DNA of 64,000 nucleotides, taken from Pseudomonadales bacterium (GTDB lineage: Bacteria > Pseudomonadota > Gammaproteobacteria > Pseudomonadales > Azotimanducaceae). Numbering within the stretch: position 1 is the stretch's first letter; the number at the start of each line of letters is the position of its first letter. A program made the position numbers and the translations under genes. The notes below the pieces were generated by a model that saw nothing but the letters and a program-made list of their open reading frames with translations, searched no databases and had not been told where the DNA came from. The stretch is from assembly GCA_022822135.1 (NCBI GenBank), contig JAJECH010000059.1:62001-126000 (forward strand), given 5' to 3'. This document shows, piece by piece, positions 1 through 9,937 of this stretch.

Positions 1-1
1 A

Positions 2-1627
2 TCCGAGAACGAATGGCTAGGCGACGAGCGTTATAGCGGCGATCGCGACCTTGAAGTTCCACTCGGTGCGGTTCAGATGGGTCTGATTTATGTCAACCCG
101 CAAGGTCCGAACGGAACGCCTGATCCTGTCGCTTCCGGACGTGACATACGAGAAACGTTCCGACGTATGGCGATGAACGATGAAGAAACTGTCGCGCTCG
201 TCGCAGGTGGACACACGTTCGGAAAGTGCCACGGCGCCGGTGATGAAGGTCTGGTTGGTAGAGAACCCGAAGGAGCCGACATCGCAGAGCAAGGCTTGGG
301 ATGGAAGAGCGCACACGGAAATGGCAACGGAAGTGATTCCATCACCAGTGGTATCGAAGGCGCATGGACACCGAATCCCGTGCAATGGGACACCGGTTAT
401 TTCGATACGTTGTTCGGGTACGAGTGGGAGTTATCGAAGAGTCCAGCTGGTGCGCACCAATGGATTCCCAAGGACGGTGCTGGTGCTGATACGGTACCAG
501 ATGCGCACGATCCCGACAAACGCCATGCCCCCATCATGACCACGGCCGATATGGCGATGCGAATGGATCCGATCTATGAGCCCATTTCGCGACGATTCCA
601 CGAAAATCCTGATCAATTGCAGGATGCTTTTGCACGCGCTTGGTTCAAACTCACACACCGTGATATGGGACCTCGATCGCGCTACGTAGGCTCTGAAGTA
701 CCTGATGAGCAGATGATTTGGCAGGATCCAATTCCAGACGTCGACCATGAGCTCGTTGATCAACAGGACATTGATTCGTTAAAGAGCAAGCTCCTCGAAT
801 CCGGCTTGTCGATTTCCGATCTCGTCACGACCGCGTGGGCTTCTGCATGTACGTTCCGCAGTACGGACTTACGTGGCGGAGCAAACGGCGCACGGATTCG
901 ATTAGCACCACAAAACGATTGGGAAGTTAACGAACCTGATCGTCTCGCTCGGACGTTAGACGTCATTGAAGGGATTCAAACATCATTCAATGAGTCATCC
1001 GGTGGCAACAAACGCGTATCGATAGCTGACCTGATCGTCTTAGGCGGTTGCGCGGCGATTGAAAAGGCCGCAAACAATGGTGGTCACAACGTTGTCGTAC
1101 CCTTCACGCCGGGTCGCAACGACGCATCGGCGGATCAGACGGACGAAGAATCCTTCGCGGTCCTCGAACCAATGACCGATGGATTTCGAAATTACGCTGG
1201 CCAAGCGAACGGCGCATCACCTGAGCATAGGCTGATTGGCCAGTCGCAGATCCTCGGTCTGACGGCGCCGGAAATGACGGTGCTCGTGGGTGGAATGCGT
1301 GTACTAAACGCGAATCACAAAGGTTCTGCGCAAGGGGTACTTACGAGTCGTACGGACACGCTTTCGAACGATTTCTTCACCAATCTTCTGGATATGGGGA
1401 CCCAATGGGACGCTTCTGAAGACGAAATGTCCTTCGAAGGTCGTGATCGTTCTTCGGGCGAACTCAAGTGGACCGCATCTCGTGTCGACCTGATCTTCGG
1501 TTCGAACTCGCAACTGCGAGCGCTCGCGGAGGTTTACGGCAGTGATGATGCTGGCGAACACTTTGTAAGTGACTTCGCCACTGCTTGGGCGAAGGTCATG
1601 GATCTTGACCGATTTGACGTAGCGTAA
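2..1627 (+). CDS. katG: Catalase-peroxidase KatG, 5' part cut off by window edge
   Basis: Bifunctional heme catalase-peroxidase that removes hydrogen peroxide in the cytoplasm. The reading frame is open from base 2, so the gene begins upstream of the window. The piece starts around RYSGDRDLE, followed by MGLIYVNP, whose Tyr belongs to the family's Met-Tyr-Trp cross-link, and by [10 protein letters not shown], whose Met is another member. The proximal heme His is in [21 protein letters not shown] and the C-terminal peroxidase-like domain follow. The distal His/Trp/Arg region lies off the window. About 541 codons are present of a family length near 720-740. The stop TAA is followed within 15 bases by a strong hairpin terminator, so this is the last gene of its transcript. 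Identification is firm. Confidence 0.96.
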   Translation, partial: SENEWLGDERYSGDRDLEVPLGAVQMGLIYVNPQGPNGTPDPVASGRDIRETFRRMAMNDEETVALVAGGHTFGKCHGAGDEGLVGREPEGADIAEQGLGWKSAHGNGNGSDSITSGIEGAWTPNPVQWDTGYFDTLFGYEWELSKSPAGAHQWIPKDGAGADTVPDAHDPDKRHAPIMTTADMAMRMDPIYEPISRRFHENPDQLQDAFARAWFKLTHRDMGPRSRYVGSEVPDEQMIWQDPIPDVDHELVDQQDIDSLKSKLLESGLSISDLVTTAWASACTFRSTDLRGGANGARIRLAPQNDWEVNEPDRLARTLDVIEGIQTSFNESSGGNKRVSIADLIVLGGCAAIEKAANNGGHNVVVPFTPGRNDASADQTDEESFAVLEPMTDGFRNYAGQANGASPEHRLIGQSQILGLTAPEMTVLVGGMRVLNANHKGSAQGVLTSRTDTLSNDFFTNLLDMGTQWDASEDEMSFEGRDRSSGELKWTASRVDLIFGSNSQLRALAEVYGSDDAGEHFVSDFATAWAKVMDLDRFDVA

Positions 1628-1638
1628 CGTCTTAAGAA

Positions 1639-1673
1639 AACGGTTCGCGAGCGAACGCTCGCGGACCGTTTTT
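1639..1673 (+). terminator. Rho-independent terminator after katG
   Basis: A near-perfect inverted repeat (1639-1653 against 1656-1670, one T/G wobble) is GC-rich in the middle and runs into TTTTTG. It begins 11 bases after the katG stop, as expected for an intrinsic terminator. Confidence 0.85.
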
Positions 1674-1838
1674 GTTTCGACAAACTCCCGAGATAAATTC
1701 ACGCGTAAGCGTTTCTCATTCGACTAGATAGAATAGAAACGCTTTGTTGACTTTCTGCGTCAACAACCTTACTTAAAACGCCTCACGACCAGCTCTCAAA
1801 AGGAGCTTTCTTGTAGGCTACGACTGGTTGCACGAAAC

Positions 1839-4631
1839 ATGAGCAAACAGCCGCAGCTGGATCCTAAATACGATCCACGGCGCATCGAACAAGACATCTA
1901 CCAGAAATGGGAAGGGAACGGTTACTTCGCACCACGTGGTAACGGTAAACCGTACTCCATCGTCATCCCGCCACCAAACGTCACCGGCACGTTACATCTT
2001 GGGCACGGGTTTCAGCACACCATCATGGACTTGCTGACTCGCTTTCACCGGATGGACGGTCGAGAGACGCTTTGGCAAACAGGTACCGACCATGCGGGTA
2101 TCGCAACCCAAATGGTTGTCACAGAGCAACTACGCGCAGCGGGTACTTCACCAGCAGAACTCGGACGCGAGGAATTCACGAATCGCGTATGGCAGTGGCG
2201 AGACCAAGCAGGCGGCACGATCACGCAACAAATGCGCCGTATCGGCTCTTCCGTCGATTGGGACCGTGAGCGGTTCACGATGGATGAAGGATTTTGTCGC
2301 GCCGTGCTAGAAGTCTTCGTGAGGCTTTATGACGATGGTCTCATCTACCGCGGCAAGCGACTCGTGAATTGGGATCCGTCGATGGAAACCGCGCTTTCGG
2401 ATCTTGAGGTCATAAGCGAAGATGAGAACGGTTCGCTCTGGCACTTGCGCTATCCACTTACCAATGGCTCGCTCACACAAGACGGTAAAAGCTATCTCAT
2501 CGTAGCTACGACTCGTCCGGAAACCATGTTAGGGGATACTGGCGTAGCAGTTCACCCCGATGACGAACGATATCAAGACTTGATTGGCAAGACCGTGACG
2601 CTTCCACTTGTCGATCGCGAGCTACCGATTATTGCGGACGAATACGTCGATCCTGAATTTGGAACAGGGTGCTTGAAGATCACGCCAGCACATGATTTTC
2701 ACGACAATGAGATCGGTGCACGACACGATCTCGAACTCATCAACATCTTCACTAGTACCGCGCATTTAAACGAGAACGTTCCGGAACGATTCAGAGGCAT
2801 GGATCGATTTACCGCACGTGACAAGGTCATTTCGGAACTCGACTCGCTTGGTCTATTGGAAACGAGAGAGGACTACACGGTCCAAATTCCGCGCGGTGAA
2901 CGCTCAGGCGAGATCCTTGAACCTTGGCTTACGGATCAGTGGTTCGTCGCGATTAAAGATCTCGCGGATCCAGCGATTGAAGCGGTCGAAAGCGGTCGGA
3001 TTCGATTTGAACCCAAGCGATGGGAGAACGTCTACTTCAGCTGGATGCGAGAAATCAAGGACTGGGCCATTAGTCGTCAACTTTGGTGGGGTCACCAGAT
3101 TCCAGCCTGGTATGACGACGACGGCAACGTCTACGTTGGTCGGAGCGAAAGTGACGCCCGTGCCAAGAACAACCTTGATGACTCAGTTCAACTTTCACGC
3201 GATCAAGATGTCCTCGATACATGGTTTTCAAGTGCACTATGGACCTTCGCCACCATGGGTTGGCCAGATGAAACACCCGACTTGAGCAAATTTCACCCAA
3301 CGGATGTACTCGTCACAGGGCACGACATCATTTTCTTTTGGGTTGCTCGGATGATCATGATGACCCTTCGTTTTACGGACAACGTTCCGTTCAAGCAGGT
3401 CTATGTTCATGGGCTCGTCCGCGACAAGCACGGACAGAAGATGACGAAAACGAAAGGCAATGGGCTTGACCCCATCGACGTGATCGATGGGGTCACATGT
3501 GAAGCGCTCGTTTCAAAGCGTACGGCGAACCTCACCCAAGCGAGTTTGGCGGAGAAAATCGCTCGAGATACAGGAAGAGATTTCCCCGATGGAATTCCGT
3601 CCTACGGTACCGACGCACTTCGTTTCACGTTCAGTGCGATCGCGTCGCCGGGTCAGAGCAGTTATCCGTTCGACCTGCAGCAAGTCGAGGGATACCATTT
3701 TTTCTGCAATAAGCTGTGGAACGCAACTAAGTTCGTACTCACGAACGTCGACACCGATTTTCGAGTTGCCTCTGGGAATGAGAGTCTTGCCGACCGGTGG
3801 ATTAAGTCACAACTAGCAAGAGTCATACGAGCTTCGCGGGAAGCAGTTACTGACTATCGCTTCGATCGATTTGCGCAGCAGCTTTATCAATTCGCATGGC
3901 ATGAATACTGCGATTGGTATCTAGAACTAACGAAGCCTATTTTGTTCAATGAAGAAAAAGGCTCGGACTCGTACATTGCCGCGCAGTCAACATTGGTCGT
4001 CGTGCTTGAGTCGCTCATGCGGTTACTACATCCATTGGTCCCTTACATCACGGAAACCATCTGGCAGCAAATCGCGCCGTTCTGTGGTAAGAACTCGGAC
4101 ACGATCATGGTTGCAGAGTATCCAAGCGAAGGTGATTTTCAATTAGACGAACACGCAGAGCAGGCAATTGCGTGGCTTCAAGACATCGTTACCGCGATTC
4201 GCAACCTTAGAAGTGTTCGTCAAGTTCCACCCGGAAACCAAGTCACCGTTCAAATCACGGGTCATACGGAGGCTGATCGGGATTTTGCCGAAGAAACTCG
4301 CGTTCCTCTCGCCCGACTCGCGAAAGTCGACAGTTTGGAGCTGCTCGGCGGTGAGACGGTCCCGATCGGTTCAACACAAGTCGTCGGGCATCTAAGTATC
4401 ACGTTACCGTTTGAAGATGATGCGGAACGCGAGGCGGAAATGAAACGATTACAAAAAGAAATCGATCGGTTGACCACGGATCTGGAGCAATCTCTCCGGA
4501 AGCTCAATAACGAAAATTTCGTCGCGCGTGCGCCCGAGGACGTTGTAGCAAAGGAACGAGATCGTCGATCAACCTATGAGTCGCAACTCCGCGTTCTTGA
4601 AGAGCAGCTGAATACGATCGGTACCGATTGA
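1839..4631 (+). CDS. valS: Valyl-tRNA synthetase
   Basis: Class I aminoacyl-tRNA synthetase that charges tRNA-Val in the cytoplasm. The 930-residue product has the HIGH motif as HLGH inside NVTGTLHLGHGF near residue 50. The editing (CP1) domain shows TTRPETMLGDTGVAVHP. The KMSKS loop appears as KMTKTKGN, a variant also seen in other ValRS. The C-terminal ~65 residues are a charged coiled coil ending in the tRNA-binding arm (NENFVARAPEDVV is typical). The ATG at 1839 gives the normal N-terminus; no clear Shine-Dalgarno sequence sits next to it, and an AGGAG at about 1800 is too far away. The gene stands alone between the katG terminator and a convergent operon on the other strand. Confidence 0.97.
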   Translation: MSKQPQLDPKYDPRRIEQDIYQKWEGNGYFAPRGNGKPYSIVIPPPNVTGTLHLGHGFQHTIMDLLTRFHRMDGRETLWQTGTDHAGIATQMVVTEQLRAAGTSPAELGREEFTNRVWQWRDQAGGTITQQMRRIGSSVDWDRERFTMDEGFCRAVLEVFVRLYDDGLIYRGKRLVNWDPSMETALSDLEVISEDENGSLWHLRYPLTNGSLTQDGKSYLIVATTRPETMLGDTGVAVHPDDERYQDLIGKTVTLPLVDRELPIIADEYVDPEFGTGCLKITPAHDFHDNEIGARHDLELINIFTSTAHLNENVPERFRGMDRFTARDKVISELDSLGLLETREDYTVQIPRGERSGEILEPWLTDQWFVAIKDLADPAIEAVESGRIRFEPKRWENVYFSWMREIKDWAISRQLWWGHQIPAWYDDDGNVYVGRSESDARAKNNLDDSVQLSRDQDVLDTWFSSALWTFATMGWPDETPDLSKFHPTDVLVTGHDIIFFWVARMIMMTLRFTDNVPFKQVYVHGLVRDKHGQKMTKTKGNGLDPIDVIDGVTCEALVSKRTANLTQASLAEKIARDTGRDFPDGIPSYGTDALRFTFSAIASPGQSSYPFDLQQVEGYHFFCNKLWNATKFVLTNVDTDFRVASGNESLADRWIKSQLARVIRASREAVTDYRFDRFAQQLYQFAWHEYCDWYLELTKPILFNEEKGSDSYIAAQSTLVVVLESLMRLLHPLVPYITETIWQQIAPFCGKNSDTIMVAEYPSEGDFQLDEHAEQAIAWLQDIVTAIRNLRSVRQVPPGNQVTVQITGHTEADRDFAEETRVPLARLAKVDSLELLGGETVPIGSTQVVGHLSITLPFEDDAEREAEMKRLQKEIDRLTTDLEQSLRKLNNENFVARAPEDVVAKERDRRSTYESQLRVLEEQLNTIGTD

Positions 4632-4679
4632 CGTCAGCGTATCCAAGGCGTGGTCAAATCCCGTCCACTGAGGATTCAG

Positions 4680-5654
4680 TCACTCCGCGACGAGTACTAC
4701 CTTTCCGATCGTTTGGTCCGTGCGTAATAAATCGTGCGCCTCTTGCGCATTCTCAATCGGAATTGTGTGGTCGACGATCGCGTTGACGTCGCCTTCTTCA
4801 ATGCGTGGCCACACTCTCTCACGTAACTGAGCCATGACCTTCGACTTCGCTTCGATTGAACGCGCTCGAAGTGTTGAACCGATCACCCGTTGCCGTTTAA
4901 CCATCATTTGACCGAGGGGCAATGTTGCGTTCGCGCCGCCCATCAGCCCGATCACAACCAAGCGTCCGTCAACCGCGAGGGAACGTAGATTCGACGCGAG
5001 GTAACGACCTCCTACAGGGTCGAGGATTACATCCACGCCCATGTTGCCGGTCCATTCAAGTACGCGCGCTTCGAAGTCCTCGACGCGTCGATTGCAACCA
5101 GCCGTCGCACCCAGCTTCTGACAAGCTCGGACCTTTGCATCGAAGCCAACGGTAACGAAACAAGGATTACCGAACGCCTTGCAGAGTTGAATCGCTGCGG
5201 TTCCAACGCCACTCGCTCCTGAGTGTAGTAGAACACTCTCGCCAACAGATGCACTGGCTTCCATAAAGATATTCAAATAGGCCGTCGCGAATACTTCTGG
5301 TAACGCTGCGGCTTCAACGAGGTTTAATCGATCAGGTTTTGGCAGAACCTGACCTGCGGGGACATTGACATATTCCGCGTAACCGCCGCCAGACAATAAC
5401 GCGCAAACCTCGTCTCCTATTTCGTAGGAACCGACCTGGTCACCAACCTCAACGACGGTTCCACTGCACTCTAAGCCAAGTATGTTTGAAGCTCCAGGTG
5501 GTGGCGGGTATCCTCCTCCGACCTGCGAAAGATCCGCACGATTGACGGCCGTGGCGTGGACCTTGATCAAGACCTCCCCGAACCCAGGTGCTGGTTTTTC
5601 GGTTTCTTGCCAGACCAACTCACCGTCCACAATTTCTATGGCATGCATTACCAT
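4680..5654 (-). CDS. NAD(P)H quinone oxidoreductase, zinc-free MDR (PIG3-like)
   Basis: Medium-chain dehydrogenase/reductase of 324 residues, expected to reduce quinones or enones with NADPH. The N-terminal catalytic domain contains [12 protein letters not shown] and [12 protein letters not shown]. The Rossmann fold is marked by [16 protein letters not shown], where the Ser/Ala-rich loop binds the cofactor phosphate. The structural zinc cysteines of alcohol dehydrogenases are absent, which fits the PIG3/TP53I3 branch. Its ATG overlaps the end of hisF (sequence ATGGTAA), so it is probably translated by coupling; a second in-frame ATG two codons later is the alternative start. The physiological substrate and the reason for sharing a transcript with hisHF are unknown. 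Confidence 0.9.
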   Translation of the reverse strand: MVMHAIEIVDGELVWQETEKPAPGFGEVLIKVHATAVNRADLSQVGGGYPPPPGASNILGLECSGTVVEVGDQVGSYEIGDEVCALLSGGGYAEYVNVPAGQVLPKPDRLNLVEAAALPEVFATAYLNIFMEASASVGESVLLHSGASGVGTAAIQLCKAFGNPCFVTVGFDAKVRACQKLGATAGCNRRVEDFEARVLEWTGNMGVDVILDPVGGRYLASNLRSLAVDGRLVVIGLMGGANATLPLGQMMVKRQRVIGSTLRARSIEAKSKVMAQLRERVWPRIEEGDVNAIVDHTIPIENAQEAHDLLRTDQTIGKVVLVAE

Positions 5655-6427
5655 GAGCGTCGTACCTTAATGCCTTCTTTGTGAAGGTAATTTTTGAGTT
5701 CACTCACTCGATATGTCCCGTAGTGGACCATAGAAGCGACCAATGCGGCATCGGCCTTGCCCTTAGTTAATACGTCTCGCAAGTGGTTCGGTTTCCCTGC
5801 ACCACCAGAGGCAATAACCGGGATTCTCACGGCTTCACTGATCATTCGCGTTAGTGTAAGCTCATACCCATCAAGTGTACCGTCGGCATCAATCGAATTC
5901 ACGACAAGCTCGCCAGCCCCTGATTTCTCTCCGTCCGTCGCCCATGTTAGCGCATCCAGCCCTGTATCGGTACGACCACCGTGCGTAACGATTTCGTATC
6001 CTGATGGTTGAACTTTATTTTCACCCACCCGTTTTATGTCCATCGACAGAACGACATTTTGACTACCGATGGCATCGGCACATTCGCTGATCAATTCTGG
6101 TCGTTCGACCGCTGCAGTATTCACGTTGATCTTTTCCGCACCCGCCAAGCGCAGGTCCGTCGCATCTTGTACGTCGCGCACACCGCCACCGACTGATAGC
6201 GGAATAAAAACCTCCTGTGCAACTTGCTCAACGACCTCAAGCATGATCTTCCGACGATCGCTCGAAGCCGTAATATCGTAGAACACCAATTCGTCGAGTC
6301 CGTCAAGATAGTACTCCCGCGCTTTCTCGACGGGATCACCAATGTCCTTGGTGTTCACGAACTTAATGCTCTTTGCGAGTTTGCCGTCCCGAACATCTAG
6401 ACACGCTATGACGCGCTTGCTAAGCAA
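5648..6427 (-). CDS. hisF: Imidazole glycerol phosphate synthase cyclase subunit HisF
   Basis: A (beta-alpha)8-barrel cyclase that joins ammonia from HisH to PRFAR, giving IGP and AICAR in histidine synthesis. The 259 residues show [12 protein letters not shown] (catalytic Asp), [25 protein letters not shown] (second catalytic Asp), NSIDADGT and VIASGGAGK. The wording, for example [15 protein letters not shown] and [16 protein letters not shown], is nearer to HisF outside the classical gammaproteobacterial his operon, as in deltaproteobacteria. The start overlaps the last 8 bases of hisH. No hisA, hisI or other his gene adjoins, so the pair sits apart from the usual operon. Function in histidine synthesis is likely, but a role in another amidotransfer pathway cannot be excluded. 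Confidence 0.92.
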   Translation of the reverse strand: MLSKRVIACLDVRDGKLAKSIKFVNTKDIGDPVEKAREYYLDGLDELVFYDITASSDRRKIMLEVVEQVAQEVFIPLSVGGGVRDVQDATDLRLAGAEKINVNTAAVERPELISECADAIGSQNVVLSMDIKRVGENKVQPSGYEIVTHGGRTDTGLDALTWATDGEKSGAGELVVNSIDADGTLDGYELTLTRMISEAVRIPVIASGGAGKPNHLRDVLTKGKADAALVASMVHYGTYRVSELKNYLHKEGIKVRRSW

Positions 6428-7040
6428 CGGTGCCGTCCCAAGACATGAAGTTACGAATGAGCTCTAAGCCTACGCGACCGCTCTTCTCCGGGTGGAACTG
6501 CGTACCGAAAAAGTTCCTTAATCCGAGTGCACAACAAAACGTTGACTCGTATTCAGCCCGTGCGTACACGCACGCTTCATTCTCGGGTTCTGGATAGTAG
6601 GCATGAACGAAATAAAACTCATCGCCTGTCTGAACGTGATCAAGGATGGGATGGGATTTGGCTACCTGTACGTCGTTCCACCCCATGTGAGGCACTTTCA
6701 ATTCGGAGTTTTGCATTCTGAATCGTCTGACATGACCTGGAATCAATCCCAGTGTCTCAACGTCGCCTTCTTCCGACCGATTCAACGAGATTTGCAATCC
6801 AATGCAAATTCCCAAAATTGGTATTCCCGTTCCAAACGCGTCCAATATCGCCTGGTCGATACCACTATTCTGAATACTCCTCATGGCAGTGCTGGCTTGC
6901 CCGACGCCAGGGAAGATGATGCGTTCCGCGTCCCTAATTCGCGAAGGATCCGATGTAATCTCAGCGCGGACGCCGATTTCGGAACATGCCCGTTGCACGC
7001 TACGTAGATTTCCAGCGTCGTAATCGACTATAACAGTCAT
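6420..7040 (-). CDS. hisH: Imidazole glycerol phosphate synthase glutaminase subunit HisH
   Basis: Class I glutamine amidotransferase that supplies ammonia to HisF. The 206 residues contain the N-terminal [20 protein letters not shown], the nucleophile Cys in ILGICIGLQ, and the His/Glu of the triad in [18 protein letters not shown] is typical of HisH. This is the first gene of an overlapping hisH-hisF-oxidoreductase operon on the minus strand, and it is divergent from hemH with only 57 bases between the starts, so the two promoters must share that stretch. Confidence 0.94.
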   Translation of the reverse strand: MTVIVDYDAGNLRSVQRACSEIGVRAEITSDPSRIRDAERIIFPGVGQASTAMRSIQNSGIDQAILDAFGTGIPILGICIGLQISLNRSEEGDVETLGLIPGHVRRFRMQNSELKVPHMGWNDVQVAKSHPILDHVQTGDEFYFVHAYYPEPENEACVYARAEYESTFCCALGLRNFFGTQFHPEKSGRVGLELIRNFMSWDGTVA

Positions 7041-7097
7041 ATCGAATATCTCAATGCATCAACAACGCCAGCCTAATTGCTGGATTAGGTTTCTTTT

Positions 7098-8117
7098 GTG
7101 GCTTCGCGAAGACGCGGGATTTTAATAACGAATCTGGGTACACCAGCAGCTCCTACGAGAAGCGCAGTAAAGGAATACCTTGAAGAATTCCTCATGGATC
7201 CGCGTGTGATCACCCTGCCCGGTCCCTTACGCTACCTTGTCGTGAAGGCAATTGCGACACGTCGAAGCAAAGCTTCAGCTGCTGCATATGCCAAGATATG
7301 GACAGTCTCTGGTGGTCCCCTTCGAGATCACGCTAGAGCTCTCGCTGAGTGCGTTAGCCAATCAACCTCGCTTAAGGTCGAAATTGGCATGCGATATGGT
7401 TCGCCTAGTTTCGCAGATGCGTACAAGTCGTTGAAGGCGACTTGCGACGAAGTATTGGTTATAGCGGCCTACCCTCAATATGCGGCTAGCACCTATCAAA
7501 GCACGGTCGAACAATTGAAAGCGATATTCGTCGATATACGAACGCTCATCACGCGACCATACTATGAGGAACCTGCTTTTATTGATGCTCATACCGCGTT
7601 ACTAAAGGAGCACGTCTCCGACGATGTGGACCATCTCTTGTTGAGTTTCCACGGCGTACCAGAACTACACATTCGGCGCGCAGATACTTCGCAACGTCAT
7701 TGCCTAAGGTCAGGCGATTGCTGTGCAGTAGAACACCCAAGCCACGCAACGTGCTACCGATTTCAGTGCTTACGAACTGCGAAGTTACTCAGCGACGCTG
7801 TTTCTATTCCTACTTCTGTCTCGTTCCAATCCAGGCTTGGACCGGCGAACTGGTTACAGCCATATACGATCGACACGGTAAGGCATTTGGCAGAGAGTGG
7901 CGTTCGAAACCTAGCAGTTGCGTGTCCTTCTTTCATATCCGACAACCTTGAAACTCTCTATGAGATCGCCCACGAAGTACGCGACGCATTTCTAACCGCG
8001 GGTGGTAATCGATTGGAGGTCGTACCTTGTTTAAATGAGTCGAAAAAGTGGGTCGATTTGGTCGTGAAATGGGCATTGGACGACAATTCGAGACATGCCG
8101 AATTGCACCGTATTTGA
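7098..8117 (+). CDS. hemH: Ferrochelatase
   Basis: Inserts Fe2+ into protoporphyrin IX in the last step of heme synthesis. The 339 residues carry NLGTPAAPT at the N-terminus, the metal-site His in LLSFHGVPELH, and the catalytic Glu region in CPSFISDNLETLYEI. Between residues about 200 and 225 is a Cys-rich stretch (HCLRSGDCC, then CYRFQCLRTA), a pattern found in some bacterial ferrochelatases; whether it binds a cluster cannot be told. Translation starts at GTG (7098), only weakly preceded by AGGT. A lipoprotein gene follows 90 bases downstream. Confidence 0.94.
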   Translation: MASRRRGILITNLGTPAAPTRSAVKEYLEEFLMDPRVITLPGPLRYLVVKAIATRRSKASAAAYAKIWTVSGGPLRDHARALAECVSQSTSLKVEIGMRYGSPSFADAYKSLKATCDEVLVIAAYPQYAASTYQSTVEQLKAIFVDIRTLITRPYYEEPAFIDAHTALLKEHVSDDVDHLLLSFHGVPELHIRRADTSQRHCLRSGDCCAVEHPSHATCYRFQCLRTAKLLSDAVSIPTSVSFQSRLGPANWLQPYTIDTVRHLAESGVRNLAVACPSFISDNLETLYEIAHEVRDAFLTAGGNRLEVVPCLNESKKWVDLVVKWALDDNSRHAELHRI

Positions 8118-8207
8118 ATGTTCGTCGCGTATTTCGCCAGATTTGAAGGCAAGCGTGATATAAATTCCCGCATTAACTTCGTTTATCACTTACGAGGGTC
8201 CACTCTA

Positions 8208-8555
8208 ATGGATGTACTCAAATCCTGGCTTCGTGTTGCGCTAGTGGCGCTGTTAGGCACGTTTATCGCAATTGGATGTGCTGACACTGGCGGCGGAGGC
8301 GGCGATGCTGCTGCACCGGCTGAGGAAACAGAACCCGTAGCAGCTACAGAGCTGGTCGCCGCTGAAGGCGGCGAAGAAGCGGCGGCGGAAGCTGGCGAAG
8401 AGCCTATGACGGAGCTCGAACCAGCCGAAGATGCTGCAGCTGAAGACGGTGGAGAAGGCGACGCTGAGCCTATGACAGAGCTCGAACCAGCGGAAGAGGC
8501 CGCAGCCGACGAAGGCGCGGGCGAAGCAGCCGCTGAAGAAGCACCGGCAGAGTAA
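8208..8555 (+). CDS. Small Ala/Glu/Gly-rich acidic lipoprotein
   Basis: An open frame reaches back to 8118, but the ATG at 8208 is preferred because GAGGG (8194-8198) is well placed before it and it opens a lipoprotein signal: about 20 hydrophobic residues ending in AIGC at Cys24. The mature part is almost only Ala, Glu, Gly, Asp and Pro, strongly acidic and without predicted fold. It contains two copies of a 12-residue motif beginning EPMTELEPAE. I recognise no family. It is probably an outer-membrane-tethered, disordered protein. A terminator-like hairpin follows the stop. Confidence 0.72.
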   Translation: MDVLKSWLRVALVALLGTFIAIGCADTGGGGGDAAAPAEETEPVAATELVAAEGGEEAAAEAGEEPMTELEPAEDAAAEDGGEGDAEPMTELEPAEEAAADEGAGEAAAEEAPAE

Positions 8556-8607
8556 CCACCTCTTCGTCGAACTGCTTCACTTGGCAGCACGACTTCAATT
8601 TTTAAAG

Positions 8608-8865
8608 CTAGCCTCGACTGAAGGTCCAGTCGAGGCGCGCTTTGCTTAAGCCAATTGGGGCGGTCGAATTTCGATTCGAAAACCTCGGCATTTTCTGTGA
8701 AAATCGATTTTGAAATGCCGAAACGACGTTCTCAGGTGCATCGCAGCCGATCATCACGAAATTAAAAGGCGCATCGTCGCTATCGCCTATCCAACGTCTA
8801 CCCGCAAGACGCGATTCATAGTGTAAGTTCGTTGTTGTGTCTACGATGCTGAATGCACCTCAGAC
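8608..8865 (-). pseudogene. Possible coding remnant without a start, unknown family
   Basis: On the minus strand a frame is open for about 86 codons from after a TGA (around 8866) to the TAG at 8608. It reads like real protein in the middle (RRWIGDSDDAPFNFVMIGC, then DAPENVVSAFQNRF), with alternating hydrophobic positions, and contains no ATG before FVMIG. No Shine-Dalgarno sequence is evident. Its upstream side abuts the 3' edge of the nucleotidyltransferase repeat unit, so it may be the 3' end of a gene cut by that insertion. The last codons overlap the hairpin of the lipoprotein terminator. I do not recognise the family, and chance openness cannot be excluded. Confidence 0.3.
8611..8636 (+). 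terminator. Hairpin after the acidic lipoprotein gene
   Basis: A perfect 10-bp stem (8611-8620 with 8627-8636) with a 6-base loop stands 55 bases after the lipoprotein stop. It is followed by a short, broken T stretch (GCGCGCTTTGCTT), so termination efficiency is uncertain. Confidence 0.55.
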
Positions 8866-8875
8866 AAGAAGCGTC

Positions 8876-9937
8876 CTAGACCTCTTGAGATCGCGCATAC
8901 AGATCACTGAGCAAACGGCTGAACGTACCGGCATCTTGCGCCATGCTGCCTATCCATTGCTCCGATGGATTTTCGAAAAATGCGGCGTGTAGCTCCTCTT
9001 CAACCAAATTGCGCCAAAAGCGTATGAAACCCTTGAGATTTCCTGTTGTCTCAGCGGAATCATGCTCGATCGAAATGTCTGATCCGTGCTGAACCAAAAA
9101 GTCACGCAACAATCGGACTGAATCGGCAGATCTTTCAATGCTCCGACTAACGGGCTCGTCCTGAACCATTTCCTGCGGGCGCGCCGGATCAGCATACAAC
9201 GCTATATTCCCAGAGCGAGTTGCACCGTTTAGAGCTGCGATTCGATCTCGATATGGATCATCCATATTGAGATGTAATGCAAGTTCAGTCAAATCATGAA
9301 TCGAAGACAGGGTAATTTCACGGAACGTCGCGATGAGTTTGCTGACATGCTCAGCGAAGTTAGACGAATACTTGAATAGTTGCGGTACATAAGGTTCGCC
9401 TTGGCGGGTACGATTCAAAAATCCTTCATCTTGAGCCAAAACGCAAGTCTTGACGTGTGTCGCAAGATCAGCGCCGAAGGCGGTAATGCCTAGTAACGCA
9501 TCATGCAATTGACTCAGACTCAAGCGGTCCAGCTTTTCTTCTCTTTGATCTACGAGAGAACAAGGGATGGCACCGTATAGTGGAATGCCAAATCGCTCGA
9601 CCGCACGACTTAAACCGAGCGACGATCCGTTCAGTCCATCTAAATATCCCGAAACGGTATGCATATGCCACTCAGTAGCGCACCCTTCAAAAATCAGCAA
9701 ATCATCAGAAGGCAGCGGTCCGTCGGTTGCATCGTCATGGCAAATGAGAAGCAGATCCCAGTCAGACAGCGTGTGGTCACTTCGCCCAACCACTCTCGAC
9801 CCGAAGAGTGCAATTCCGTAGACTGCATTCGCGGAACTCGGGTTTTCGGCAAACCATCCATGAATCTTCTTTCTCAAGCGATCGATGCTGGCTCGCGGGT
9901 CAGTGGATTGCCGTGCTTCGTGTGATTGTGCGTTCAC
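8876..9937 (-). CDS. Nucleotidyltransferase-domain protein, copy 1 of 3
   Basis: 353 residues. The N-terminal ~130 form a Pol-beta-superfamily nucleotidyltransferase: the GS motif is in LFGSRVVGRSD (Gly46-Ser47) and the metal-binding pair in SDWDLLLI (Asp59, Asp61). A likely third acidic residue is the Glu of ATEWHMHT. AVERFGIPLYG is the end typical of this fold. The C-terminal ~210 residues are mostly helical with no family I can name; RDFLVQH has the Arg-x5-His spacing reminiscent of HEPN domains, but this His is lost in copy 3. The start is GTG. It could transfer NMP to a protein, RNA or small molecule. It is the downstream-most copy of the tandem array, transcribed away from the restriction gene. 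Confidence 0.8.
   Translation of the reverse strand: MNAQSHEARQSTDPRASIDRLRKKIHGWFAENPSSANAVYGIALFGSRVVGRSDHTLSDWDLLLICHDDATDGPLPSDDLLIFEGCATEWHMHTVSGYLDGLNGSSLGLSRAVERFGIPLYGAIPCSLVDQREEKLDRLSLSQLHDALLGITAFGADLATHVKTCVLAQDEGFLNRTRQGEPYVPQLFKYSSNFAEHVSKLIATFREITLSSIHDLTELALHLNMDDPYRDRIAALNGATRSGNIALYADPARPQEMVQDEPVSRSIERSADSVRLLRDFLVQHGSDISIEHDSAETTGNLKGFIRFWRNLVEEELHAAFFENPSEQWIGSMAQDAGTFSRLLSDLYARSQEV

Noticed and set aside
1747..1775. TTGACT as a -35 box for valS
   Set aside because: At 17-base spacing the -10 position reads TACTTA, a poor match; the element is also part of a small inverted repeat.
8186..8590. Long minus-strand Ser/Ala-rich frame opposite the acidic lipoprotein
   Set aside because: It is the mirror of a low-complexity GCN-rich coding region, with no ribosome site or signal sequence.
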